Positions 51,201-64,000 are shown, counted from the first letter of the stretch. The stretch is DNA of 64,000 nucleotides from Cinclus cinclus (GCF_963662255.1 NC_085046.1:97977324-98041323), one strand, 5' to 3'. The notes: generated by a model from the sequence alone, not told the origin. Made by a program: numbers and translations.

Positions 51201-51699
51201 AAGAGTATCAATTGCAGCTTTCAGTAGTGCCAAAGCAGCATAAAACTGGTGCAATGAACAGTTAGCATCAGAATTAGCTTAGAAAATTTTAAATATGACC
51301 AACTGTTTGATATTCAGAGTTTAGCACGTCCTCCATATGTGCATGGATATCAGAAGGAAGAAACAAGAATGCAAAGCATATGTATGAGCTTTCATGGGAC
51401 CACAGAGCTTAACACAAGGAATTCTGCCAGGTCAGATTTCAGCATGGGGTCAAAAACTAAAATTGCTGGTTTGGAGGTTGAGATAAGAGTAAACAATTTT
51501 CCTAGGGCAACCTTACATCAATTAGAAGATCATTTTAAAATATTATGTGAAATATTACTGTTGAATCTCTATTGTCTTGTTGGTTTAGAATGACCAGCAA
51601 CAAGATAAAAAATTTCTGTGCAGAGTGGACTTCATTTGAAATCTCCTGAAAAAAGTTGTAAGCTCACCTACAACACTGTTGCATTAAGTTTCAAGCATA
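48263..51699. other. AT-rich unique sequence, no gene seen
   Basis: No gene or repeat family was identified. An A-rich stretch lies near 51170-51191. Confidence 0.5.
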
Positions 51700-53480
51700 A
51701 ATAACAGCAGAGAAGAACATAAATGTCTTCTGACAGCCAAAGATTTACGAACCCATTCCCCCCTGTTAAGTGACTACTGGGGTGTGCAATATCACACAGA
51801 CCACTTGTTATGATGAGGATATTGCTGATTCACATTGACAGCTTGGAGCTACCTCAAAGATTGCCATTCTGTGGCTGCGGGTTCACGAACTATCAAAGGA
51901 GATTCTTCAGCTCCACCTCTCAGCATGGAAACACATAAGCAGAGACCAGAAGGAAGTTCATGACATAACTACCGGAGTTGGTATGGGCATTGGTAATTCT
52001 AAACTTCTGTCAATGCATTGCAAACATCAATGATTCATAACCAAGAAAATTGTGGTCAGAACAACAGCAGGAATTTTACATGCTGTACTTCTGTGGGAGG
52101 GCAAAAACCGCCCTTTTCAATACCCTTGGCAGTTCTGAAGGTACATGTGGTAGGAGTACATGGAGAAGCAATAAATTTCCACAGCAGGCCAGCACAGAAT
52201 TGTCCAGCAGAACTGGGTAACCAGCTGGCTCTTGTGGCACTTTCATACATGCATACACACTCATCTGACATTTTCTCACCCAGACAATTCAATAGCTCAA
52301 CAGAAACTGGAAATATTGTTATCCGCCCTGCTCAACATCCTTTTTTAGTTTTGCCTTATTTTAGTATATTTTTTGTCTTTACCTTCTTCCGGGTGCAAGG
52401 GAAGTCAGAGTGTAGATAGCCTGACTATCTTGGCTTTCCATGTCTCCTACAGCCAGGAGGAGTTTGGATGGGAAGAGAAGTGTAGCCCTTCCTCTATCAC
52501 CAGAAAAATATGTGGAAAGATGAAAAATTCTTAAAGATCTATGAAGTCACAATGAACTGTTCTGTTGCTTGTACAACAGCCTCTCCAAAGCCCTCTGACT
52601 CTCAGGATCAAACATTCCTGTAAAGAGTGCAGACATAGACTCTTTTGTTGACCATTCCAGGGATGACTGATTGAAAAAGAACTGTGAATAGGATGATTCA
52701 TCATCTGAAGAATATCTCTTATGCTTTCCTTCTCTCTGTGACATAGAGGCCACAGCTGCAGGGGCTGCACAAGAAGGTTGAGCTGCCAAAGATATTCCAG
52801 CAAAGAGAGTATTTAATGAGGCTGGGTTATGTAATGTGAAGAAGAGGAGTGCTAAAGAAAGATGACTGAGGTAGTCTGTGGAAATGTTACTGTCTCACTA
52901 GCCTTCACTGACTGAAGAGGGAGTCAAGAGTTCCTGCCAGAGCAGTGGGGAAAGCATTTGAATATTGCAATGTGTCATACTGGAGATGGGGAAAACCTAC
53001 GTTCACCATGTCTATGTAACATAGCCTGGAAAGGATGCCCTTGGGACCTTTAATTCCACTCTTATGTGCAGCATCCAACACCAGTGTTGAACAAACTGGT
53101 TCTAGATGGCTGACACCCATCAACTGGGATTCTGACACAATTTGAGTCAATTTATGTCAATGTCCTCCTGATCCATTCCAAAGTTACATACAAATACCGG
53201 AAAGCCAAAGACTTAGCAGAATGGGCCTTTGGTACCAGAGTAGAATAAGTCATTGATAGGGCCCAGGGCTGTGGTAAGTCTAGGGGGAAAGCCAACCTTG
53301 CCTTGTAGTATCCACCCCTTTATCAGGATGCAGGTGTAGTGGATGATTGTTGTGACTACTTTCTTCCCCTTTAAATGAACCCAACTGCACACCAGCATTC
53401 AGGAGCTGATAGATTATGGACAGTGGCTCAACAACTGGTGGCCCAGCAACTGTGGTTTTCTTTTGCCATTGGAAACAGCT
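51700..53480. other. GC-richer block with broken open frames, unidentified
   Basis: About 1.8 kb differ in composition from the AT-rich flanks. The plus strand has a 133-codon frame (52018-52419). The minus strand has a series of short frames: 53398-53213, containing TTALGPINDLFYSGTKG; 53150-52905, containing LVLDAAHKSGIKGPKGILS; and 52803-52531 in two overlapping frames. They are broken by stops and frameshifts, as in decayed coding sequence. I could not match them to a family. A worn endogenous retrovirus or a processed pseudogene are both possible. Confidence 0.35.
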
Positions 53481-53768
53481 TTTCTGTAAACTAGAAATAG
53501 ATTTGTTCTCTGTTCACATCTGCCAGAAGAATGTCAGAAATCCTACAGATAACAAATCTTTCAGACTTTTCTTAACATGGCATGACATGAAGGATAATTT
53601 CCTTGAGACATTTTCACTTCTGTGAAAATGAAGACTGAAGCACTTCTGATTTTTGTGGTTTGTTTTTGGTGAGGCTTTTTTTGATGGCGGACAGGTAAAA
53701 GGACAAAGAAAAGAGATAAGCAGAAACAAAACAGAAATAAATTAAAACAGAAAAACAGAATGAAAGAT

Positions 53769-53791
53769 TATATATATATATATATATATAT
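53769..53791. repeat. (TA)n microsatellite
   Basis: About eleven TA units lie after an A-rich stretch. Confidence 0.85.
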
Positions 53792-54839
53792 GTTGGGAAC
53801 AAGTTTTCTTAATGCTTTTGTTTAATCAAAAAGTCATTTATTAAAAGCTTTTTTTTTTTCCCTATGGCCATGTGCTGATAGATTAGACAAAACAGCTGTA
53901 GTTTCAACATTTGGGGGGTTGGGGGGGCGAAGAAAAAATACAAAGTTTATGACCCTAGCCTCCTTTTTTCTTAATACCCAAATTCAGTCTTTCTGAAGAG
54001 TCTCTGTACTTTTAATTACACATAATCTCCTTAGTGGGTTCATTGTTGTCTAAGTTATGCACATTGACTAGGAATTCCACATAATTGCAAGATTTGGTAA
54101 GAACAAAAGTGTCATAAATAGGGAGTATTGTCTAAACATCCTCTAGAGAATACTTGTAAGAGAAGCAGGTAAATTATTTGAGGGTTATGTGGATGCTAAC
54201 AGTAGCAAAGAAAAAGTAGACAAGATGAAACAAGGCACAGAAATGAGTGCAAAAGGATAATACAAGGAAGCAAGTTAGTTTTCAGCTCTGGAAAGATGAA
54301 GCAGGAAGGTAACAGGAATAGAGAAGAGAGTGCAGAAATTGTGATTGAAGAGATGTGTGGATTGCAATTAGTGAATGGTAATTAAGGTGGCAAAAGACTG
54401 CCAGTATGTATATAACACAGTCATGAAAAATATACACTAAAATTTTGCAGGGGTTGAAGTATAGCTAAGGGTAATTAAGAACACATACAATAATTTGTCA
54501 AACAAGTACAGGGAGGAAAGATGCAAAATACCTCTGTGAAAAATCCTTTGGTGTAAAAGAGTTAACCAATGGCTTTTCTACTATAACTCCAAGCAGGCTG
54601 CTCCAGGAAAAAGCTGGCACAATATGACCACAATTTCCAAGGAAAGCCTGAGGCTTTATTCAGCCAGACCTATTCATTAATCATTACAAATAGATTCCTG
54701 CAAATAATATAATTATTCCCTTACTTTTTGGAGCAGAACAGCTCAGAGAACAAAAATGCACTAGCTGGATATTTTGCAATTGTACTAGAGGTAAAAAATA
54801 TGCTGAAGTTAATATTTGGAGTTAGTTTTTGGTTGGTTG
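53792..54839. other. Unique sequence with a G-run, nothing recognised
   Basis: The only unusual feature is a GGGGGGTTGGGGGGG run at 53913-53927. No gene or repeat family was identified. Confidence 0.5.
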
Positions 54840-54952
54840 GTTTTTTTTGTTGTTTTGTTTTGTTTTGTTTTGTTTGTTTGATTAGGGAGTTTTTGGGTTT
54901 TTTTGTTTGGTTGGTGTTTGTTTATTTATTTGTTTGTTTGTTTGTTTGTTTT
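54840..54952 (+). repeat. T/G low-complexity tract with TTTTG and TTTG units
   Basis: A T/G-rich stretch contains GTTTT and GTTT repeats in two clusters separated by GATTAGGGAG. The plus strand has almost no C. Confidence 0.85.
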
Positions 54953-55095
54953 TCACAGGAGTTGTAGTTATAATCTTGTCTTTGGATACCAGTGTAAATT
55001 TATCTAGAAAAACAGTAGCTGGAAAAAAACCTTTGATTACATAAATACTCCAATTTTTAACACTGATAATTTATGCTATTAGTAGGATGTTGCCA

Positions 55096-55352
55096 TCATA
55101 GAATCATTGAATCATGGAATATGCTGAGTTGGAAGGGACCCATCAGCATCATCAAGTCCCACTCCTGGCCCTGTGCAGGACAGACTCAGAATCCCACCAT
55201 GCGCCTGAGAGTGGTGTCCAAACACTTCCTGAGCTCTGTCAGGCTTGGTGCTGTGACCGCTTCCCTGGGGAGCTGTTCCAGTGCCCAACCACTGCATGGG
55301 TGAAAAACTTTTCCTAATACCTAACTTAAATCTCCTGACACAGCTTCATGTT
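55096..55352 (-). mobile_element. CR1 3' end fragment, minus strand
   Basis: The plus strand reads CATAGAATCATTGAATCATG, then GAATATGCTGAGTTGGAAGG, then a GTCCAAACACTTCCTGAGC block and GTGAAAAACTTTTCCTAATA. This is the inverse of a CR1 3' region of the same type as the 32149 copy. It is truncated at about 55352. Confidence 0.8.
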
Positions 55353-56046
55353 GAGATGTATGCATGATGTATGCTGTAATCTGGAAGTATTTTTTTTTCT
55401 TTTTTCTTTTATCTTTTTTTTAAGTCAAAACTACTTGACAAAAAAGGTTAAATGCTCCACTTTAGTTTTGCTTCTAAATCACATGCTGCATTTTTTTTAT
55501 TTTTTTTTTTAATATTTCTATAGTGAAAGATTCTCCCCACTCTAGATGTTGTATTCTGTTATAAAGAGCTTGTTGTATTCTGTTACTTGAAAGCTCAGGG
55601 CTACTAAAACAGCAAGGGCAATCAACAAACACCTAACATCTCATATTTTGCTTCCTGTCCTCTGAAGGTTTCACATGCATTAGCTGTGCCACAATGGAGA
55701 TCAATGCCACCTTAGCTGCAATTCTGAAGCCACTGACATTATATTGGGATGTGTGATCTATCAAATCTTTTTTGGCTGAAGAAATAGAAGATCTGGAGGG
55801 CAAACAAGAATTTAAAGGGTTTTTTTGGTCCTTTTTTTCAGAAAGATAAAACCTTTTCACATCGATGTTAAGTGTGCAGGATACTCAATGCAACCTGATG
55901 GAAGTTCATATCTTCTATCTTTCAGTTTTCTCTATTATCACCCACCCCTCTAGGTGTTCCAAATTCCATATAATTCTCTGTCAGTCTCAGACCTCTTCAG
56001 ATCCTCAGACCCACTGGGAAAGTTCTGCACTTGAATGATCCTCCTT

Positions 56047-56070
56047 TGTTTGTTTGTTTGTTTGTTTGTT
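56047..56070 (+). repeat. (TTTG)n microsatellite
   Basis: Six TTTG units. Confidence 0.85.
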
Positions 56071-59000
56071 TAATACAGAAAAATGTTCATTCCTTCATTG
56101 TCCAACTATGCACAGAATGTTCATTTACCATGTGTAATTATATAATACAGACATGCACTGTCTGTAAATTATCAAAACTCAAGACAGAACAATTTATCTT
56201 TAGGTGAATACTCAGAAAAGGAAAAAAAATGATTATTTAGAAAAAAAACCTCTCTTACTACACTCTTACTTTAATGAAAAAAGAGGGAATTAGAAGTCTA
56301 TTTTACTCTGTCTCAGTGTACCCCTTATGATTATCATCAGTATTTACAAGTCCCTCTGTTGTGGAAGGTCTGTTAGGAAACATCAATTTCAAAACCACTT
56401 CAGCAGCTAATTTTCTAAGCTTGCCTAAGGATTTGAAAACTACTTTACAATATGAAGTAGGGTATAAATCTAAAATAACAAATATTTCTGGACAAAAAAT
56501 AGAAAAGTTGATAAAATATTAACACAAATTTGTATTTATATTTATAAACAGCGCTATTACTCCTGCATTTTTGATTGACTCAGTAAAAACAACTGATACT
56601 TTCAGCATTATATCTGATGAATTTATATTCACAATTCTGTTTACAGTACCAGAACCACAGTTTATGTACTCCAGCACTTAAGTCCATGGGTAGCACTATC
56701 TGTAAATATGAGCCATTAAGCTTTAAACTTATCCTACAGACTTTTTTCCATTGTAGTTCTAATACCAACAAATGTGTGTGCACAAGGATAATGCTGTTTA
56801 TCAAAAATGCAAGTAGATATTCATTGCCTTGCATGAAAATTTCTGTATGTTGAAGCATCATAATAAAGACTGTCAACAAATACAATTTATCCTTAAACTA
56901 ATGAGTCGCAAGTTGTCATTAACCAGTTTTACATATAAGGAATAAATCCTTTACATTATGTTTGCCCCACTAAAACATTACTGCTGTAGTAGGTAACTAA
57001 TCTGAAAACTAGTAGATAGGAACTAATTTCATTTCTTCATTTCTGGATTGTCTAATATTTATTCTTGATCTTGAAAATCCATATTGTGTTATAGTAAAAT
57101 ATTTAACTGTGAGTGTCCATAAGTTACTACACAAAACCATGAGTATAATCATTCAATCAAAAATGCCAAGGATTAGTTTCACTGAATTGTTTATAATCCA
57201 CAATATAATCAGTATTAACCTAAAATTTCATAATGTTAGATACTTGGTGACACAAAGTTTCTCCTGCTGTTATTTAAATATTGCTTTATGATTAGTTCCA
57301 TCTTTATCAGCATTCATCACAGATTTTGGCTGTAAATTGGTGAATTAAGTGATGACTAGATCATGACTCAAGTTTCCTATGAATACAAAGTTAAGATATA
57401 CAAACCTTGAATACTCTGAAGCAAATTTAGGACAGTTATAATTATTTGTCCAGTTAGTTTTTCTTCAATTCTTTCATTTTTAAATATATACAACTAAAAA
57501 TTTAAGGAATTATACGTACTCACACAATAGAATATATGTTGGGATTTTTCATTATTATTATTTAAAGAATGATGCAGATTCCCCGAGTTTAAAGCCAATT
57601 TCTTCCAACTTTTATTCCAAGTATTATTCATCTCTTTCAAGTGAAAAATGTGGTTCCTACTGGACAATATGTAATTGCAGTAATAATTGAATGTAAAATG
57701 GTGTTCATATTTATAGTTAAAAATTGACTAAATTTAAATAGACACTTTTTGGTATGCAGCTGCATCCAGAATTATAAAGCAGTTCTCAGTATAAATCTTG
57801 AAAAGAATGAATACTGTCACAGCTGGGATTAAATTAGAACACTGCTTAATAAAACATCAATGATGCTGTTACAGCTGCCCCAAAATGGCACCATCCAGTG
57901 AAGTTCCCTTCCAAAAAAATTTATTTCCTGCTTTAAAGTACAATTTCTCACTCTTAGCTTTTTCTTCCTTAAAAAACAACATGAAAAACATCAAGAAATA
58001 ACAATTAAAGACTACCACGAATAATTTTTCTGTTTAATAACAATTACAAATTCTCTAATAGCTATATATCTCGATGATTTTTTTCTATTTTCATGCAATA
58101 GAAAAGAAACTACCAGAAGTACTGAATATCAAACACAATGCCAACTCCAAATAAATCTAAATAGTGTAGAGTGGGTGGGAAGCACCAGTCTTTTTTTTCC
58201 CATAGCCGATGATCTATTTGATACTCAGGAAACATTTTGTACACTGGGAGATTCATAGTTTAAGTTCTTTTACTTTCCACAATATGAGGACAAGCTTCCC
58301 TCTTGTACTCTCTGTTTATTTTGGGTTGTTTTTATAAGGTGTAATTAATTTGTAATGCTCTGGAAAATGTATCTCAAACGAACTCAAACGAAATTTCTCA
58401 CTCATTATCAGCTACATGTGCAGCACTTAATTAGTGTATGTCCATTAACTAGAATATGCTTCATACAGATTATGGATAGCTATCTTTAAATCTGTTGCTC
58501 TCTGTCAGTCTGGATCAGGTGGGATTAATTTGATTTAGAAATTTCTTCACCCTGAAGCACAAAGGTAGTTTGGGGTTTTTTGGAAAGGGGAGCAATTTCT
58601 TGGTAGTTGTGATTTTTATTAGGAAAAAAACCCTACAACTAATGAAAAAAAAAAAAAGAAAACAAAAAAAAAAAATAAACCAAAGCCATTAAAAACAGGC
58701 AAAGAAGATATCTCTTCCAATAAAGGCATAATTTGTTTATCAGTGCTTTATAATGACCACCTGATAATTCATATCTTCAGGCTACTTTCAGTATTAAATA
58801 AGTATAGTAAGAGAGATTCATTTGACGAAGGTATTTGAAAGCCAAAAGGATGCAGAAGATTAAATGTAAATAATAATACTTCCACTTTTAAAAAGTTAAG
58901 TCAACTTCACATTTGTTTGTGACATATTCATACAATCTCCTGCTTCTTTCCTCATTGAACAGGAAATATGATTTTTGGTTCAGTTTTTAAATATTTAAAA

Positions 59001-59785
59001 ATTGGGAAAAAAAGTTAATGCAGAATCTGCTATTTGTGGTTTCTTTCAAATTCATAGGCACTGTGATAACTTTTAAAAAATAACAGTAATTGCAGCAAAA
59101 CTTGTAACAGGTGCATTCACGGTCTATTATCCAAATGAACAAGCAAATGCCAATTGCAGAGAAATATGCAACCTGATTTTTCAGTACCTGATTTTGCTAC
59201 ACTGCAAAAGTTCCATTAATGAAAATACATTAGCTAATATAATTTAAATGCCCACAGAAATGAAGACTAAATTTTATTAAATGCAAGTTAAATTATATTA
59301 TTCTCATTTTGTGAAGTTATACATATCAAAGTGAACTAGCACACGCTGAACATTTGCTAAGCTATAAGTGCAAATTTCAACCTTCTTGCCAGCAAAGTCA
59401 AATTCTTGATTACCAAAGTAATAGTTACATTTAATATTCACATTTGATGGCATCATGTTTACTAAACCTTTAGCATACTCCTAGTCCCCATAATTAAATG
59501 TCAATTACCACCTTAGTCTAGCACAGTTTAAGAAAAAATTTAGCAAGAAAAAAATCCCAAACAATTCTTTAACAGTCACCTTAAGACACCCTTGCATTCA
59601 ACAGCAGAACAAATGAGCAATTGAAAGTATGTATAATGTGAGGTTGTGTAATGAACAGCAGTTGCCAGAAATATTACAAATAGCCTGTTTTTATATTAAT
59701 GCTGCATGGCATTTTTTTTTCCCTCGCCTGTCATCCATATTCTGTCCCCAAACCTTTACTTAAATTCCACTAAGAAATGAAAAAG

Positions 59786-59817
59786 ACACATACATATAAA
59801 AATGTATATGTATGTGT
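59786..59817. repeat. Inverted repeat, 12-bp arms, 8-nt loop
   Basis: ACACATACATAT and ATATGTATGTGT pair perfectly around the loop AAAAATGT. The arms are low-complexity (CA and TA steps), so chance formation from a microsatellite-like seed is likely. Confidence 0.7.
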
Positions 59818-62616
59818 GCCAGTGCAGGGGCACGTGTACATACAACATACACAGGCACACACGCACACAGAACTTCAAATCTGCCTTTTTAGCATCTAAT
59901 GCATAACATTGTGCCCCAATGTACCTAAACCTGTTATACTTCAGGCTGTGTTGCCACCAAGCTTAACATCAACTTTTAGGACTATATTAGGATAGGACAT
60001 GACAGATACACATTTTAAACAATGATTTCAAGGCTTTGGTGCTTCAGCACAATATGGTTTCATTTGCAGCCTCAACATTGCTATTTTATCTCATGCTTTT
60101 TTATCATTCTCATTGAGAAGTTCTATGATAACACTTTTGAATCCTTTCATTCCAGACCATTCCCCCCAACAGTTTACATTCCCTCTCTAAAGGCCAGGTC
60201 TCCTTCTGAGAAATAATTTATTTCTTTTACCCAAAATAGATTTCTTAATATTGCCAATATTCCCACTTGGAGTGGTCAGGGAGTAGGAAAATTGAACTAT
60301 TTCACTGAGTCTCCAAGTGTCTAATAATTAATTAGAAACATCATGAAAAATGTTAGGGCTAATGAAGCTTTACAGGAAAGGTGAATTCAAGATGCAAAAA
60401 AAAGGAAAGAAATTGCAAATTACAGAATCCATCACTTCTGGTTTTACCCTAAAAACATAAGGCAGAGTGAGTTCAAATTGAAGAAAGAAAATTATGATGG
60501 CTAAAGGTGAAAGAGTGGCCAGCATTGCAAGAGTCAAGTGAACTCTTAAATATGGGAAAAGAACTGAAAAACCTTAAAAACATTTTAAAAAGGTCACTTC
60601 TGAGATGGAGAACAACCTGCTTCAAATCAAACTACCTCATACTGCTCTTGATTTTTTCATCTTTCTGTTCTCATTCTATTATCATCTTTTCTTACTGTGA
60701 TCACAACAGAAGCTAATAGATCCAAGCAACAATATCCATCAGATAATAAATATATATCAATCCCAGACAGATTATATGGCACAGAATAGAGGGAGTTCCA
60801 GTCAAATGGTTTTTAGAAATGTAATGGAAAAATGGAAGAGTGATTTTCTTTATAAGAAAGAAAGTATTGTATTGGAGAAACAACAAAATCAATTGCATTA
60901 ATTGCAATATAAGCACAATAATAAACTTTGGTTTTAACATTGTATTTAAATTGTCCATCTGAAATTACTGTACTCAGCTAAAAATTAGTAAGAACATGTG
61001 TGTAGAATTTCTATAATTGCCTCATGATGTAAGAGCAAAAATTCAGGCAGAAGTAGAAATTAAAAGATAAAAAAGATCATCATTAAAGAAAATTATTTTT
61101 TGACTGTATATAACCCATAATAGCATAACAGCTTTTTTTCTGAAATGTTCAATATAACATAGTCATCAACCATGAAACAAACTGATCCTATGAGGCATGA
61201 CATGGCCTGAAAAAGAAACCAAACACTCCAAAACTATAGTCAAAAAAACATGGCACATATTTTAGGAAATATCCTCTTAAGCTTTGAAGACATATAATTC
61301 TACATCTTGAGGAGGACAAAAATATTAACTTCAGGATATCCTGGTTAATGTTATCTCCTCAGTTTCAGACATTCATTAACCTCAAAGAAGTTAAAGACAG
61401 AAAGATTCTTAAATGATCTTATTTTCACCCAGAGTACCTGTGCAATTTATATTAGAAAAACCCTCTTGGATTCATATGTAGTATGAAATATATATGTGGC
61501 TGCATCTTCTTTATTAAGCTATCACAGAGGCAGTTTAGCATTTTCTTTCTCCTACACAGTCTCTCCCTCTGATTAGTACTTATTTTCAAATTAAAAAAAA
61601 ATAAATTAGAACAAGGTATCAGTTTTATTATTATCAGCTATATAATAGGTATGTTGTTATTATAAGAGCATTATAAGTTTAGGTTATAGGCTTGAAGAAA
61701 ATTGAGAATAACTAAAAAATTAAGTTCAGCTGATTTCTGAGCTTTTGTGACATCTCTATTTTTTAAGTCCACATAAATATTTGTATTTAAAATTAACTGT
61801 AAAATAATACACAACATAAAAGAAAAGCTATACCAGAGAGGGATGATTAAAAATATTTATAGTTTCTGAAGGTGATATTTTCCAGCTATGGGGAATTCCC
61901 AGGGAATCAACAGAAGACTCCTCTAAAAGTCCTTTGAATGTTAATCTGAGCAGGATTTGTACAGCACGTGTGAAAAACTCAAAGATTACATCAAGAACAG
62001 CTATCCAGTTATATCATTTTACTAATTTGTAATGGAAGACATGACTCCCCTTTATAAGAAAACTATCTGAATCCAAAGTGGGGCTGAATTACAGATATTT
62101 TGCACTAATAGGTCTAGTTAAACCCTGAGATATTACACACGTGAGTTGGTGTTCAACAGGAAACCAGATCTCGGTAAGAGTTTTCTTTAAGAAAGAAAAA
62201 AATCAGAAATTATTTGCATCAACTCTTACCCTTTCAACTGCAGACTTTCAGGGAAATGCTACCTGTGTCTAGATCTAGTGCATGTCTGAGCTCACTGCAT
62301 GACAGAAAGGAGAATCAGGCAAGAGATCTCAAAATCTGTTACAGTTCCCACCTGCGGTTTGTACCCAGATTAGTCATGGAAACCAAAGTGGTGCAGGTGA
62401 AGGGAAAGCTATTCAGCAGGTATGTCAAATTTAAATGCATGCTGTCAGGTCAGATGCCCTAGGATGGTGTATAATTTCTCAGATGTGGTAAGATTGATGT
62501 AACCATTGAAGTCTACAAAGAGAAATGAGAAAATTTACTCTATTCTCATTTGTATTGCAAGCCACAGAATGTTCTCAATCTCTATATTATAGAATAAAAT
62601 TATAAAAATTATAAAA

Positions 62617-63790
62617 TAGAATCATAGAACCACAGAATGGTTTACATTGGAAAGGACATTTAAAATCCCTTATTTCAACCCTCTTGCCATGGAAAGGAAC
62701 AATTTTGACAAGATCAGGATGCTCAAAGCTTCATTCAACCTGATCTTGAGCATTTCAAATCCCCAGACAGGATTTTAGTTTCTTGGGCAACTTGTTCCAG
62801 TTCATCACTACAATCATGTTAAAATTTAATTCCTTACAGCCAATAAAAATCTAATCTATATATGCCTTCTTTCAGTTTGAAACCATTAACCTTGTCTTGT
62901 CACTACAGGCCCTGGTAAAAGGTCTTTCTCCGTCTTTCATGTAAGATCCTTTTATATAGTGAAAAAGTAATAATTTTCCCAGAGCATTACTTTCTCCTTA
63001 CTGAACCCCATCTCTCAGCCTGTCCTAAAGGAGAGGTGTTCCAGCAGTCTGATCATTATCATGTCATCCTCTGGACTTGTTCTAACAGTGTCGTGTCCTA
63101 CTTGTTGTCACATTTCTTTTTATTAAGCCTGGGACAAGGGCGTCTTTCTGGACTGCAAGCACACGTTGCCAGATCAATTCAAATTTTTCATCCACCAGTA
63201 TCCTAAAGGCCACTTGCACAGGGCTCTTCCAAATAAGTATAATTTGTGCTGATATTGTGAATTGCCCCAGTCCATGTGCAGGATTTTGCACTTGGTCTTG
63301 TTGAACTTCATAAAATTTGCATGGCCCACTCTTCAAACAGGTTAATGTCCCCCCAAAATGGCATGACTTTCCTTCTAGCATGCCAGTTTCCTCCTAGTCA
63401 GTCGGCTTGGTTTTACCTTGATACTGAGGTGACACACACTCAATCTCACTATGCTGTTGATGAAGGTATTAAATATAGACTCATGCAGGACACCACATGT
63501 TACTGGATTACACTTGGCCACTGAGCTGTTCACCATAACTCTTTGGATATGGCCATCCAGCCAATTCCTTATCTATCTAACAGTCCATCTGTTTAGACCA
63601 CACCTCTCCAACTTGGTTTCAACAATACTGGGAGGGTCTGTATCAAATACCTTTAAGATTGAGTAGGTGTCAGCTGTAGCCGTTCCCTTTTCTATTACTG
63701 CATTTATGCTATCACAGAAGGATTGGACTGGCACAATTCACCCTTGGTGAAGTTGTCTTTCATCATCTCCCTGTTTTCCACATGTCCCCC
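62617..63790 (-). mobile_element. CR1 LINE, minus strand, about 1.2 kb, diverged
   Basis: The plus strand opens with TAGAATCATAGAACCACAG, then TTTCAACCCTCTTGCCATGG, and runs back through a heavily mutated 3' region. Around 63220-63520 lie the inverse of CR1 coding words, for example ATGTGCAGGATTTTGCACTT and CTCATGCAGGACACCACATG. Similarity fades near 63790. Many indels make it older-looking than the 32149 copy. No intact frame remains. Confidence 0.75.
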
Positions 63791-63884
63791 ACCAACATTA
63801 GTTCTTATCAGTGCAACTGCAATGGTGGCAGAATATAGCTTTCTTTTTGTCACATACAGTCAATACAGAATTTACTGAAAATAA

Positions 63885-64000
63885 TGAGAATATGCTGAGT
63901 AGAAAGGGACTTGCAATGATGATCAAGTCCAGCTCCCAGCCCTTTTCACAGAACCATCCTAAAGAGTCACATTATGTGCCTCAGAGCATTGTCCAAACAC
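63885..64000 (-). mobile_element. CR1 3' end, minus strand, runs off the window
   Basis: GAATATGCTGAGTAGAAAGG, then a TCAAGTCCAGCTCCCAGCCC block and GTGCCTCAGAGCATTGTCC, matches the 3' region of the 32149 and 55096 copies. Only the 3' end is inside the window; the rest lies to the right. Confidence 0.75.

Larger units (their letters stand above)
55353..62616. other. Seven kilobases of AT-rich unique sequence, no gene seen
   Basis: No frame resembles a known protein and no transposable element was recognised. A TTTG run lies at 56047-56070, an A-rich stretch at about 58645-58678, and a hairpin at 59786-59817. The part near 57800-59700 is rich in TAAT-type words and is noted as a possible regulatory region. 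Confidence 0.5.

Noticed and set aside
56580..56885. 101-codon minus-strand frame with hydrophobic stretches
   Set aside because: AT-rich composition explains its Leu, Ile and Phe content; no known family or context supports it.
59786..59817. Hairpin considered as a microRNA precursor
   Set aside because: The arms are only 12 bp of CA and TA steps, far too short for a precursor.

Overview
The window looks like a bird chromosome, most likely a gene desert on an AT-rich macrochromosome. Two things point to a bird. First, there are at least ten fragments of CR1-type LINEs, several still showing the family's reverse-transcriptase protein and the ATTCTATGA-type 3' end. Second, there are LTRs of the endogenous-retrovirus kinds common in avian genomes. 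A neoavian or passerine host would fit, but that is inference. I found no intact protein-coding gene, tRNA, rRNA, CRISPR array or bacterial-style operon. Every open frame longer than about 100 codons lies in a retroelement, in a simple repeat, or in sequence I cannot identify.

Layout, left third: unique AT-rich DNA (1-2072); a plus-strand CR1 (2073-3705) interrupted by a reverse-oriented LTR-like insertion and carrying a GATG microsatellite inside its RT region; a minus-strand CR1 (4107-5000) split by about 270 bp; a solo LTR with an apparent 6-bp target duplication (6090-6559); a GGAA array (11575-11770); and an internally deleted minus-strand CR1 (15165-16035).

Middle: a perfect 31-nt palindrome (17544-17574); a decayed retroviral RNase H and integrase remnant (20550-21640); a GGAA-to-GAAA compound repeat (22618-22806); an A/C-only-like tract followed by a 553-bp CTCTC pentamer array (23626-24323); a plus-strand LTR (27365-28206); a CR1 with an LTR inserted into it and TCTAGA at both junctions (29015-30197); and a 1.1-kb minus-strand CR1 (32149-33235).

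Right half: mostly unique AT-rich DNA with ATTAT (39895-39965) and CTATT (47836-47895) arrays, two GC-richer blocks that I cannot assign (46640-47260 and 51700-53480), and more minus-strand CR1 pieces (48180-48262, 55096-55352, 62617-63790, and 63885 to the window edge).

No genes here act together. The content is a record of retroelement insertion, nested insertion and microsatellite growth in non-coding DNA. I did not find a new biological system. The items most worth a second look are the long G-depleted repeat tract, the nested insertions, the microsatellite that grew inside a CR1 coding segment, and the two unassigned GC-richer blocks. Repeat names and boundaries come from reading by eye and recall of family features; no search was run.
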